Positions 6,075 through 12,083 of a stretch of 36,310 nt of DNA are shown piece by piece. The stretch comes from a virus. How positions within the stretch are numbered: position 1 is the first letter of the stretch; every line of letters starts with the position of its first letter. A program made the translations under genes and the position numbers. Where the stretch lies: positions 1 through 36,310 of IMG/VR virus record IMGVR_UViG_3300029267_001855; one strand, given 5' to 3'. Under the pieces are notes generated by a model that was not told the DNA's origin, ran no database searches, and saw only the letters and a list, made by a program, of their open reading frames with translations.

Positions 6075-6377
6075 TTAGATGTCACTTGACCGCTGCGAAC
6101 AATCCTGGGGCCCTCCAGGCTTATCCCCTTCGCTCTCTTTGCTGCCGCGCTCAATCACCTTCGCAATCTCAGGGGCAGGAGGAGCGAGCACCTCAACACG
6201 GGTCACGTCGACCCAGAAGGGATCTCGGACCTTTCCATCCTTGTCGAGCTCCCTGCTCTTGATTGCTATCACGTCGCATCCGGTGAGGTGAAAAGTATAA
6301 GCCGAGCAAATACCCCTGTATCCGGTCAAGACATCTTTCACCTCGGAACCCATCTCAATTTTCATATCAACCTTCAT
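6075..6377 (-). CDS. Hypothetical SH3/KOW-like protein, 100 residues
   Basis: GGAGGA lies 6 bp before the ATG. Residues 5-75 (IEMGSEVKDVLTGYRGICSA, YTFHLTGCDVIAIKS, PFWVDVTRVEVLAPP) follow the pattern of phage proteins that begin with G-x-x-V-x-D-x-x-T-G-x-x-G, a small beta barrel related to KOW/SH3 domains. The last 30 residues are polar and probably disordered. Function unknown. Confidence 0.72.
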   Translation of the reverse strand: MKVDMKIEMGSEVKDVLTGYRGICSAYTFHLTGCDVIAIKSRELDKDGKVRDPFWVDVTRVEVLAPPAPEIAKVIERGSKESEGDKPGGPQDCSQRSSDI

Positions 6378-6389
6378 CCTTATCCTCCA

Positions 6390-7061
6390 TTATCTGGCGT
6401 GGTCCGGGACCTTCCCGGTAGCCATAAAGTCAATGATTTCATCGTCGGACCAGTTCTTGTACTTGTCCTCGCCTTCGGCCTTCAGTGTCATGTCCGGCCT
6501 GCCCAGCATGCGCTCCATCAGCTTGCACGCACGCTCATACGATTTGAGCGCTGAGGACATCGTCGCACCCGTCTCAATCTCCTTGCCGGCACTCGCCTTG
6601 AAGTTGTTAAGCCTACGAACAACCTCGGCTCTGACGAGCTTGAGCTCTCCCAGGGTGGTGCCCACAATCTCCTCCAGCTCCTTCACCTGGGCCTCCTGGA
6701 AGCGGACAAGGGTGAGCTGCTTCCGCTCCTGTGCCTCCACCTGGGCGTCCAGCCATAGCTGCTTGATTGGAACGAGTCCCACCTCCGGTTTGCCGGGGCC
6801 CTCGATGTAGTACTTCGCGGTCTTATTGGAAACCTTCGCCACCGTCGCCGCGTGGTTGACCGTCTGCCTCCCAAAGTACGCATCCTGCAATTTGTTGTAT
6901 GTTTCAGCAGTGATACGCGGCCCCTGCCTTTTTTTCTTTGGCTTCTTCGGGACTGCCTTCGCCGTTGGTTTCCTACCCTTTTGTAGCTTCCCTGGTTTGG
7001 TCGGTTTGTCCTTACCAACCACCTTGCGCTTCCTAACCACTTTCTTTTTTGGACTGGTCAT
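6390..7061 (-). CDS. Basic helix-turn-helix protein, terminase-small-subunit-like
   Basis: 223 residues with AGGGG upstream of the ATG. Residues 1-50 are extremely Lys/Arg/Pro-rich, as in nucleic-acid-coating tails. Residues 51-90 (ITAETYNKLQDAYFGRQTVN, AATVAKVSNKTAKYYIEG) form a helix-turn-helix that starts like phage DNA-recognition domains. The middle is a long helix, and the acidic C-terminus (WSDDEIIDFMATGKVPDHAR) resembles the tails of phage small terminase or scaffold-like DNA-binding proteins. No large terminase is next to it, so packaging is only a guess; a general DNA-binding role is safer. The ribbon-helix-helix gene upstream overlaps it by 4 bp. Confidence 0.6.
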   Translation of the reverse strand: MTSPKKKVVRKRKVVGKDKPTKPGKLQKGRKPTAKAVPKKPKKKRQGPRITAETYNKLQDAYFGRQTVNHAATVAKVSNKTAKYYIEGPGKPEVGLVPIKQLWLDAQVEAQERKQLTLVRFQEAQVKELEEIVGTTLGELKLVRAEVVRRLNNFKASAGKEIETGATMSSALKSYERACKLMERMLGRPDMTLKAEGEDKYKNWSDDEIIDFMATGKVPDHAR

Positions 7062-7255
7062 ACTACCCCTTCATCCCTCAGTCTACGGAGTGTGCCTCTG
7101 AAGTTCCCTCGTCTGATCTTGTCAAGGGTGGCCTGAATCATCAGTTCTGACACGGTGGTGTCGAGCACCTTGGCTGCCTCCCTGATCAGCTCCAAATCCT
7201 CTGAGGCGATGCGAACATTGTACTGCGCATCCTTGATCTTCTTCCGTATATACAC
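7058..7255 (-). CDS. Ribbon-helix-helix (CopG/Arc-type) repressor, probable leaderless GTG start
   Basis: 65 residues from GTG at 7255: VYIRKKIKDAQYNVRIASED then LELIREAAKVLDTTVSELMI. This is a typical RHH domain with one N-terminal beta strand (YNVRIA) and two helices. The open frame continues 12 codons upstream to a TTG, but those codons are the -35/-10 region of a promoter, so I place the start at GTG. With the -10 at 7262-7267, transcription would begin at about position 7255, giving a leaderless message. RHH proteins usually bind palindromes as dimers of dimers; twin palindromes overlap this start, so autoregulation is likely. Confidence 0.7.
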   Translation of the reverse strand: MYIRKKIKDAQYNVRIASEDLELIREAAKVLDTTVSELMIQATLDKIRRGNFRGTLRRLRDEGVV

Positions 7256-7291
7256 CCCTTGTATATACGCAGGGGTTTGGTGGTGTGTCAA
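7246..7291 (-). promoter_or_regulatory. Sigma70-type promoter with twin GTATATAC operators
   Basis: On the minus strand TTGACA (7286-7291, perfect -35) is followed after 18 bp by TATATA (7262-7267, -10-like). Two copies of the self-complementary octamer GTATATAC lie at 7261-7268 and 7246-7253, centres 15 bp apart, one over the -10 and one just past the start point. That is ideal placement for repression by the RHH protein encoded immediately downstream. It is the clearest promoter in the window. Confidence 0.65.
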
Positions 7292-7297
7292 GGATTA

Positions 7298-7693
7298 TTA
7301 TGAGAGGGGGGAAAGTCTTCTGTCGGAAATGTTTAGGGAGCCGTCTTCAATTGCGGCCACAATCAGTTGCTGGCACTCGCCTTTTGAGTTTTTGAAACAA
7401 GATAGGACACCCTTCCTGATGGTGTTCGACCCTCCGGCATGATCCATTATTTCTAGCGTGGGGATGTTGCCCTTGACTCGGTGGCTGTCATCGTAGAAGA
7501 AGCGAAGGCATCCATTCACCATGCCGATTGCGCCCTTCCGCGCTTCGCGGCGATGCTTCCCCCTTGGGTTGTTGGCTGTGGCCGCTGCTCTCTTCAGGTC
7601 GGAGAACGCACGGTGCACCACCGCCACCCACAGTTTTTGGCACTGCTCATAATCCGGCATGACTTCTTTCTCTGGGTTGGGTTCAGCGTTCAT
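7298..7693 (-). CDS. Conserved-type phage hypothetical protein, 131 residues
   Basis: Starts at 7693 overlapping the upstream gene by 11 bp; a second ATG at 7660 is an alternative. The pattern QKLWVAVVHRAFSDLKRA, then a basic linker, then GCLRFFYDDSHRVKGNIPTL matches a widespread small phage family built as L-W-x-A-V-x-x-x-A-x-x-D-L followed by an F-x-S/D-D segment. Members have no established role. It ends 7 bp before the promoter of the RHH gene, so it is the last gene of the upstream transcript. Confidence 0.7.
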   Translation of the reverse strand: MNAEPNPEKEVMPDYEQCQKLWVAVVHRAFSDLKRAAATANNPRGKHRREARKGAIGMVNGCLRFFYDDSHRVKGNIPTLEIMDHAGGSNTIRKGVLSCFKNSKGECQQLIVAAIEDGSLNISDRRLSPLS

Positions 7694-8018
7694 CTTCCGG
7701 GTGGGCCTTATTGGTCCCTAGGAACAGCATCCTGGCGACCTCCTTGGAAACAATGTAGTACCAACCCTTGAAGACAATCTGGCAGAGACCTGATTTTCCA
7801 TGCGGGGCTGGTATGAAATCGTCCAATATTACGTCGTCGCACTCCTCCGGATTGTAAAAATACCTACGCTTCATTCCGTCTTTCAAATGCTTGGACGCAT
7901 CTCCTTCGGTCATCTTCTTCCATAACTCACGAACATTGTCGTGCTGCGCGTCGTAAGTGGACTCCCACCCAGCGTCGTGTAGCGCATTCGTAAATTCCTT
8001 AAACGTCTGTAATACCAT
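7683..8018 (-). CDS. Hypothetical protein, 111 residues
   Basis: I choose the ATG at 8018 (GAGGTGAGACAG upstream) over an open frame that extends into the preceding gene. Composition is mixed and globular; the segment VILDDFIPAPHGKSGLCQIV-FKGWYYIVSKEVARML suggests a strand-turn-strand followed by a helix. No motif recognised. Its end overlaps the next gene. Confidence 0.65.
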   Translation of the reverse strand: MVLQTFKEFTNALHDAGWESTYDAQHDNVRELWKKMTEGDASKHLKDGMKRRYFYNPEECDDVILDDFIPAPHGKSGLCQIVFKGWYYIVSKEVARMLFLGTNKAHPEDER

Positions 8019-8023
8019 CTGTC

Positions 8024-8341
8024 TCACCTCTTCCTTAAATATACACGCGCCCTCTGGCCATCGTGCGATATGTGGCTGCAATGAAATCTGTATTGGTCTC
8101 TCAGTGTGTGCTCTGCCTCCTTTCTCATGATTGGAAACATGGTTCCCGTGTCGTCAGAAGAATGCGTCCGGATGAAGCAAAGGTGTGGGTTCTGCCCGTA
8201 CAGATAAATCATGGGTTCCTTCTGCTCGAGTAGCTGGTGCAAGTGCGCTGCCGAGTCAACCCGTGTTGGCTTCTTCGGAACCCGGATAGGTGTGACAACC
8301 TTCTTGGGCTTCGCCGTGAGATCTAGTGAGAGCTGGCTCAT
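8024..8341 (-). CDS. Small basic protein with N-terminal sliding-clamp-binding motif
   Basis: 106 residues-scale protein starting at 8341, where its ATG overlaps the upstream TGA as ATGA. The N-terminus MSQLSLDL fits the bacterial beta-clamp-binding pattern QLxLxL. The next 25 residues are Lys/Pro-rich, and the remaining domain (MIYLYGQNPHLCFIRTHSSD, FHCSHISHDGQRARVYLRKR) is probably a small alpha/beta fold with several His residues. It could tether to the host or phage clamp at replication forks; that is inference from a short motif. Confidence 0.65.
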   Translation of the reverse strand: MSQLSLDLTAKPKKVVTPIRVPKKPTRVDSAAHLHQLLEQKEPMIYLYGQNPHLCFIRTHSSDDTGTMFPIMRKEAEHTLRDQYRFHCSHISHDGQRARVYLRKR

Positions 8342-8559
8342 TGCCACCTAACCAGGTCTTTAGGATCTGTTGCCTGCGCCGTGTAAGGCTCGTCACCTGT
8401 AATCATCCGGCAATCAAGATTGTCGTACTTCACAAATACCCACGTGTCATTCTTCGACGAAACCACTCCGGTCTGGCAGTCCTTGTGATTCACATCGCCT
8501 TTGGCGTGGTGGGGGATGTACCTGACCCGATCTCCCTTGAAACAATCTTCTAGTTTCAT
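8338..8559 (-). CDS. Widespread small phage SH3-like protein, 73 residues
   Basis: GGAAGG lies 9 bp before the ATG. The whole protein follows a family seen in many unrelated phages: GDRVRYIPHHAKGDVNHKDC followed by TGVVSSKNDTWVFVKYDN, a compact KOW/SH3-like barrel. Its function is unknown in the family. The TGA overlaps the next ATG, so both are translated together. Confidence 0.8.
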   Translation of the reverse strand: MKLEDCFKGDRVRYIPHHAKGDVNHKDCQTGVVSSKNDTWVFVKYDNLDCRMITGDEPYTAQATDPKDLVRWQ

Positions 8560-8577
8560 TATGGTTTACCTTCCCTC

Positions 8578-8763
8578 TTAGATTTTGTATGGACACCAGA
8601 GTGGTGCACCATTCTGTAGGTATTTTTGGGGTATCTCGCGACCAATCTCCGATCTCACAAAACACCGGTAAACACGCCGCCGGTACCAACCAACGAGTCG
8701 TTCACCACTCTGTTCGCAATTAGAACACTTGTGGCACTGTCTTTTTTTATCCGCGGGCTTCAA
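8578..8763 (-). CDS. Cys-rich small protein, 61 residues
   Basis: CHKCSNCEQ near the N-terminus (residues 10-18) plus later Cys34 and Cys57 give a possible zinc site; the middle is strongly basic and aromatic (LVGWYRRRVYRCFVRSEI). The ATG overlaps the stop of the upstream 66-residue gene by 4 bp. It is one of several tiny zinc-type proteins in this stretch. Function unknown. Confidence 0.6.
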   Translation of the reverse strand: MKPADKKRQCHKCSNCEQSGERLVGWYRRRVYRCFVRSEIGREIPQKYLQNGAPLWCPYKI

Positions 8764-8960
8764 TGTACATCCTTCTCTGTTTTGTGAAAATTAGAATACA
8801 TATTGCCGGGAGGTTGGTCTTCTCCAGCGTCTTGCCATAAAGGAACGCCCATGGAAAAAGGACAGACCGGACTGGGGATTAGACTAAAGCTGGCCTCATC
8901 ACCAATAATTGTGCACCCTTCAGGAGTGCCACATTGATTGCAATTCCATTTGTGCCTCAT
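8760..8960 (-). CDS. Cys-rich small protein, 66 residues
   Basis: Starts at 8960 behind the recurrent box AAAGGTTGAGC. CNQCGTPEGC at residues 7-16 and VCPF at 32-35 suggest a zinc knuckle. The C-terminal half is polar. Overlaps the following 61-residue gene by 4 bp. Function unknown. Confidence 0.6.
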   Translation of the reverse strand: MRHKWNCNQCGTPEGCTIIGDEASFSLIPSPVCPFSMGVPLWQDAGEDQPPGNMYSNFHKTEKDVH

Positions 8961-8996
8961 GGTAGCTCAACCTTTCTATTTTAAAAGAGCAACGCC

Positions 8997-9188
8997 TTAG
9001 ATGTCGGTCTGGGCCAACTCACCTAAACACTTATCAGACAACTCAAGTTCCCTAATTCGTTTCTTGAGACGGGCGTTTTCTGCAATTAGTGTATCAATCA
9101 GATGATTGGACTCTAACTCGCCACATTTCTCACAGTAGGCATAGTCTGAAAAATCGTGGTTGCATTTTGGCTTTATTTCGTTAGTCAT
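8997..9188 (-). CDS. Zinc-knuckle/leucine-zipper mini-protein, 63 residues
   Basis: Cys9, His11, Cys19 and Cys22 (in KCNHDFSDYAYCEKCGE) make a probable zinc site, followed by a coiled coil at about residues 31-52 (LIDTLIAENARLKKRIRELE). Same architecture as the gene immediately upstream (9181-9441), which it overlaps by 8 bp, so the pair may be diverged duplicates or heterodimer partners. Function unknown. Confidence 0.65.
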   Translation of the reverse strand: MTNEIKPKCNHDFSDYAYCEKCGELESNHLIDTLIAENARLKKRIRELELSDKCLGELAQTDI

Positions 9189-9441
9189 TTTTCACAATCC
9201 CACCGATGCCGTCCTCGTGGTCTTTGATTATCACCTCGACGTTACGGATCATCACTGAGGTTGGAAGCTCCCCCACCCGTTTTCTCAACCGCTCGTTTTC
9301 TTCCCTGGCCTTGGCGAGTTCGGATTGGAGAGCTTTGTATTCCAAACAGAGCACACAGTATTGTGAGACCGCCGATGATTCGGTATTACTCTTAAACACA
9401 ATATTACAACGTAGACAGTTTTTGTATTTAATGTCACTCAT
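9181..9441 (-). CDS. Zinc-knuckle/leucine-zipper mini-protein, 86 residues
   Basis: CLRC at residues 9-12 and CVLC at 29-32 form a Cys4 site; a coiled coil follows (LQSELAKAREENERLRKRVG) and then a short beta-like tail (SVMIRNVEVIIKDHEDG). The ATG is 1 nt after the recurrent GGTTGAGC box. Like its neighbour at 8997-9188 it combines a small zinc module with a zipper, a layout suited to dimeric nucleic-acid or protein binding. Confidence 0.68.
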   Translation of the reverse strand: MSDIKYKNCLRCNIVFKSNTESSAVSQYCVLCLEYKALQSELAKAREENERLRKRVGELPTSVMIRNVEVIIKDHEDGIGGIVKND

Positions 9442-9456
9442 GGCTCAACCTTTCTG

Positions 9457-9903
9457 TTAATCCGCTCCCTTGGACTCTTGAACATACCTGAACACGTCAT
9501 AGTTACGGATCTCCGTGACCATCTTGTATGCCTGGAGCTTCTCCCCTCCTTCGCCGTAGTATTTTTTTCCCGTGCCCTTTTGCGGATCAAACAACTCAAG
9601 AACATCGCGAGCATCAACCACGATTGAATGCCCACCACCGATGTTGTTCAGTGAGGGTACATGCAAAACATATACGTTCCCCGCAATAAATGTCCGCTCC
9701 TCTGCCAGCGGAGAGCGCACATAGATAGCGCCAGCGCGGGACATAGCAAAGGAGGAAACCGTCGCCATTTGGTGCAGATAATCGCGGTTAAATTTCTGAA
9801 TTTCTTCATCCTCCACCGAGAGCCCCACCAGCATAGCTGCGGAAGTCATAACGCATGACATGTCATCCGGTTGCTGTTGGTGTTCTATTTTGTATTTCTC
9901 CAT
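9457..9903 (-). CDS. Papain-like (C39-type) cysteine protease-fold protein
   Basis: 148 residues from the ATG at 9903 (AAAGGTTGAGCTG upstream). The order of motifs is that of C39/papain-like peptidases: HQQQPDDMSCVMTSAAMLVG with Gln9-11 as oxyanion candidates and Cys17 as nucleophile at a helix start, GGGHSIVVDA with His92, and LFDPQ with Asp106. Family members cut leader peptides at double-glycine sites or act as bacteriocin, host-toxicity or transglutaminase-like enzymes. No transporter is fused or adjacent. In a phage it could process a phage or host protein; the substrate is unknown. Confidence 0.6.
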   Translation of the reverse strand: MEKYKIEHQQQPDDMSCVMTSAAMLVGLSVEDEEIQKFNRDYLHQMATVSSFAMSRAGAIYVRSPLAEERTFIAGNVYVLHVPSLNNIGGGHSIVVDARDVLELFDPQKGTGKKYYGEGGEKLQAYKMVTEIRNYDVFRYVQESKGAD

Positions 9904-9919
9904 CAGCTCAACCTTTCTG

Positions 9920-10192
9920 CTATGCATTCACTTGGGGTGGGTCTTTATGGGTTTCTTCAATATCCAAAATCATCCGCCCTTCGTTGAGCAAAGATATTGT
10001 TTCCTCGGTTTTAATTATTCCAATTACTTCATCCTCACTCTTTCCGGATTTTTTCGCATACCAAATTCTAACACATGCCACCGCAACTTCCGCCTGTTCG
10101 GAACCAGCAACAAGTTGTTCTAGGCGCGGAATTGGATTGTCTTCGGCGAACCTTACATTCACACGCCATCCCCCCGAGTTTTGCCTTTCCAT
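9920..10192 (-). CDS. Hypothetical acidic protein, 90 residues
   Basis: AAGGAAG lies 6 bp before the ATG. N-terminal strand-like region (WRVNVRFAED), a long helix (LEQLVAGSEQAEVAVACVRI) and an acidic C-terminus (LLNEGRMILDIEETHKD). No motif recognised; located between the cysteine-protease-like gene and a 133-residue unknown. Confidence 0.68.
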   Translation of the reverse strand: MERQNSGGWRVNVRFAEDNPIPRLEQLVAGSEQAEVAVACVRIWYAKKSGKSEDEVIGIIKTEETISLLNEGRMILDIEETHKDPPQVNA

Positions 10193-10207
10193 TATATTAC
10201 TTCCTTT

Positions 10208-10609
10208 CTAATCAAACTCCATCACGCGACCCGACTGTTTGGAGGTCGTCGCGAAGAAGGCTTCTCGCTCCCCGAGTATCTTCCAGGACCAGTAACACAC
10301 CGGATATTCCATGTCCTCAAATGGGCCTCCCTCAGATTCGAACAGAGCGTTCTCTCCGTAGGTCCCAACAAAGGTTATCGGCTGCCCTCGATACTCAATG
10401 AATCCCGCACTGGTCTTCCGGCCATTGCCGAACTCGGTGTACACCTTCCCAGGGATGAACTCGGTGCTCTTGATCTTCAGTGGCCGCCGCCGGATGTACT
10501 TGGCGAACTCCGTGGCCTTGAACGCCAGGATCTGCCAGTAGCCACCCGACGCGTCCGGCGCGATGATGTCGTATCCGTTTCCCCCTGGGTAGATTGTTAC
10601 TTTTCCCAT
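10208..10609 (-). CDS. Hypothetical beta-rich protein, 133 residues
   Basis: Starts 3 bp after the LexA-like gene with a weak GGGA site. Sequence is rich in Gly, Tyr and alternating strand patterns (KVTIYPGGNGYDIIAPD, ITFVGTYGENALFESEGG), suggesting a beta sandwich or barrel. No family recognised. Confidence 0.68.
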   Translation of the reverse strand: MGKVTIYPGGNGYDIIAPDASGGYWQILAFKATEFAKYIRRRPLKIKSTEFIPGKVYTEFGNGRKTSAGFIEYRGQPITFVGTYGENALFESEGGPFEDMEYPVCYWSWKILGEREAFFATTSKQSGRVMEFD

Positions 10610-10612
10610 AGT

Positions 10613-10933
10613 CTAATCCCAAAACATGATGTAACCACCCCGTCGCCCGCCATATACTATTTTCCTTTTGAATCCGGTTGTTCGGAGTGTACGCGCACAG
10701 TCGGCCTCCCACACTACCAGCCCTCTCTGCTTGAGCTTTTGGAGCATATGCCTCACGCCTTCCTTGCTGAGGTCACCCAGCTCTTTTGCAAGTTCTCGAA
10801 GGGTGGGAGCTCGCAGGTTCTTCCTGTGGAAAGAGTTGATTGCCTCAAGGTACTCATACTGCCTCTGGGTAATCATCTGGTGGCCCCACGGAATGTTGCG
10901 TCCGTAGGTGTAAATAACCTTTCCGTCCGTCAT
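10613..10933 (-). CDS. LexA-type winged-helix DNA-binding protein without protease domain
   Basis: 106 residues from the ATG at 10933 (AAAGG upstream, overlapping the previous stop region by 4 bp). Residues 20-85 match the LexA N-terminal domain: MITQRQYEYLEAINSFHRKN, RAPTLRELAKELGDLSKEGV, HMLQKLKQRGLVVWEADCAR. LexA continues into a Ser-Lys autoprotease domain; here the chain ends in a basic aromatic tail (GRRGGYIMFWD). It is likely a phage transcription regulator that may read LexA-like half-sites; which promoter it controls is not visible. Confidence 0.78.
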   Translation of the reverse strand: MTDGKVIYTYGRNIPWGHQMITQRQYEYLEAINSFHRKNLRAPTLRELAKELGDLSKEGVRHMLQKLKQRGLVVWEADCARTLRTTGFKRKIVYGGRRGGYIMFWD

Positions 10934-11268
10934 TCGGCTGCCTTTCCCCTGAAATCCCGATAAATCCATATGATGATTCTGCGCCCAGTTTGCGGACTGG
11001 GCCTTCTTCTGCCGCTGTCCTTGAGCAGTCCGTTGCGGCATAGTGTGTTCCGCCTCGGGACTTGCGTCTGTGGCGTCAGTCCGAGCTCGACCTGTATCTC
11101 GGCGTCTGTTGCTCCGTACTCACCTTTGCCGCGTATGAACTCCAACACCTTGCGCTCCAGAGTGTGGGCGAAAGGCATTGCTTGAACGGCTGCGCTGCGA
11201 CTGGTGTCGGGCCACTGGCTGGGGGCACCATCGTAGTTGAGCAAATCTAATTGTTCGCTTTTACTCAT
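10930..11268 (-). CDS. Phage winged-helix protein with clamp-binding N-terminus, 112 residues
   Basis: GAGGAG upstream; the ATG overlaps the previous stop as ATGA. The family pattern is clear: an N-terminal peptide ending near PDTSRSAAV, a helix (LERKVLEFIRGKGEYGATDA), a recognition region (EIQVELGLTPQTQVPRRNTL) and GLLKDSGRRR. Many phages carry such a protein, thought to bind DNA. The N-terminus contains EQLDLL, a good match to the beta-clamp motif QLxLF/QLDLL, pointing to replication forks. Confidence 0.72.
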   Translation of the reverse strand: MSKSEQLDLLNYDGAPSQWPDTSRSAAVQAMPFAHTLERKVLEFIRGKGEYGATDAEIQVELGLTPQTQVPRRNTLCRNGLLKDSGRRRPSPQTGRRIIIWIYRDFRGKAAE

Positions 11269-11504
11269 ATCGAAACCGCTCCTCTCGCCTCGGCCTCCAG
11301 CTCAGTTATGCAATCGGTTGGAACCTGTTGGCCTGCAGCCAGGTGTTCTCTCAGGTGTACCACCATCTCCTGAATATGCTCGGTCGTGTAATGTTTCCCC
11401 AAGACCGGGGGCCCATGTAGACAACACCAATGACAAATGAAAAATCCATCGGTGTGCTCATACACATAGACGTCAGAGTCTGATCCTTTTCTTGCGAAGC
11501 TCAT
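11265..11504 (-). CDS. Small Cys/His protein, 79 residues
   Basis: FICHWCCLHGP (residues 22-32) with His18 and His38 could bind zinc; a helix with His residues follows (TEHIQEMVVHLREHLAAG). It ends GAVSI exactly like the gene upstream because an 18-bp junction sequence is repeated at both gene ends (see repeat entry). Start and stop both lie in ATGA overlaps. Function unknown. Confidence 0.66.
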   Translation of the reverse strand: MSFARKGSDSDVYVYEHTDGFFICHWCCLHGPPVLGKHYTTEHIQEMVVHLREHLAAGQQVPTDCITELEAEARGAVSI

Positions 11505-11518
11505 ATCGAAACCGCTCC
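11266..11518 (-). repeat. Repeated gene-junction cassette (two copies)
   Basis: The sequence GGAGCGGTTTCGATATGA (minus strand) occurs at the stop/start junctions near 11265-11282 and 11501-11518. Each copy encodes the last residues AVSI of the upstream protein (GAVSI in both), supplies the GGAG ribosome site and contains the ATGA overlap for the next gene. The two copies are 236 bp apart. Confidence 0.8.
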
Positions 11519-11878
11519 CGTTATGGCATCGGTCTTCCTCATGTCCGGCAGGAAGTCGGGCTCATCGAGGTTCGCCCAAAGGTGCCGGCAAGTAGGGTGA
11601 TGGTTTATGTGTTGGCTCTTTGGCGCGTGGATCTCCACGGCCAGGGCCTCCTCGCCGAACCAGAACTTCTTCAGGTAACACATGTCGTCGTAAGTAGGCA
11701 TGCGCTTCGGATGCGACATTGAGACATGAAGCCAGCGCTGTCCCCCGTTCTCCTCGACTCCGGCCATTACCCTCAGTTTGCGCTTGGGATTTTCCCAGGT
11801 GGGGTTAGGCCCCCACGGGACACCATTAATCCACCCCGGAGGCTTCTTGCCGTAGCAGATCTCGAGTATGTCTGTCAT
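11501..11878 (-). CDS. DUF7694-like phage protein, 125 residues
   Basis: Start at 11878, behind GGTTGAGC; a longer open frame overlaps the upstream membrane gene. The block RWLHVSMSHPKRMPTYDDMC, then KKFWFGEEALAVEIHAPKSQ, then HHPTCRHLWANLDEPDFLPD follows a widespread phage family (W-x-H-V-S-x-S, P-x-Y, H-L-W-x-x-L-D). The family has no known function; its conserved His and Asp could indicate an enzyme or metal site. Domain name given from memory. Confidence 0.72.
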   Translation of the reverse strand: MTDILEICYGKKPPGWINGVPWGPNPTWENPKRKLRVMAGVEENGGQRWLHVSMSHPKRMPTYDDMCYLKKFWFGEEALAVEIHAPKSQHINHHPTCRHLWANLDEPDFLPDMRKTDAITGAVSI

Positions 11879-12048
11879 TGGCTCAACCATTCCACTAACT
11901 GGAACAATATTGAAGCGCCAATGAAACCTGCCGCAAACAAAGAAAGCCAGCGGCACCAGCGGATGTGCTCCTCTACAGCGTTCATCCAGTCTTCCATAGG
12001 AGCCTTCCAGTTGGTTTCGTATTCTCCAGGATGTCTTGGAAACTTCAT
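11875..12048 (-). CDS. Small membrane protein, 57 residues
   Basis: Start at 12048 with AGG-type sites upstream; an open frame to 12135 enters the lipoprotein gene. A cytoplasmic-looking N-terminus with several Trp (YETNWKAPMEDWMNAVEEHI) leads into one transmembrane helix (WLSLFAAGFIGASILFQLVE). Located directly downstream of the lipoprotein gene and ATGA-coupled to the next gene. It could help display or localise the lipoprotein, or act alone. Confidence 0.62.
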   Translation of the reverse strand: MKFPRHPGEYETNWKAPMEDWMNAVEEHIRWCRWLSLFAAGFIGASILFQLVEWLSQ

Positions 12049-12083
12049 TCTACCTGCCTCTTCCGTTAGAACAATGTTCCTGT

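Noticed and set aside
10181-10963. 260-codon plus-strand ORF opposite three small genes
   Set aside because: It covers the LexA-like and other minus-strand genes that have clear motifs and ribosome sites; no motif or start signal supports the plus-strand reading.
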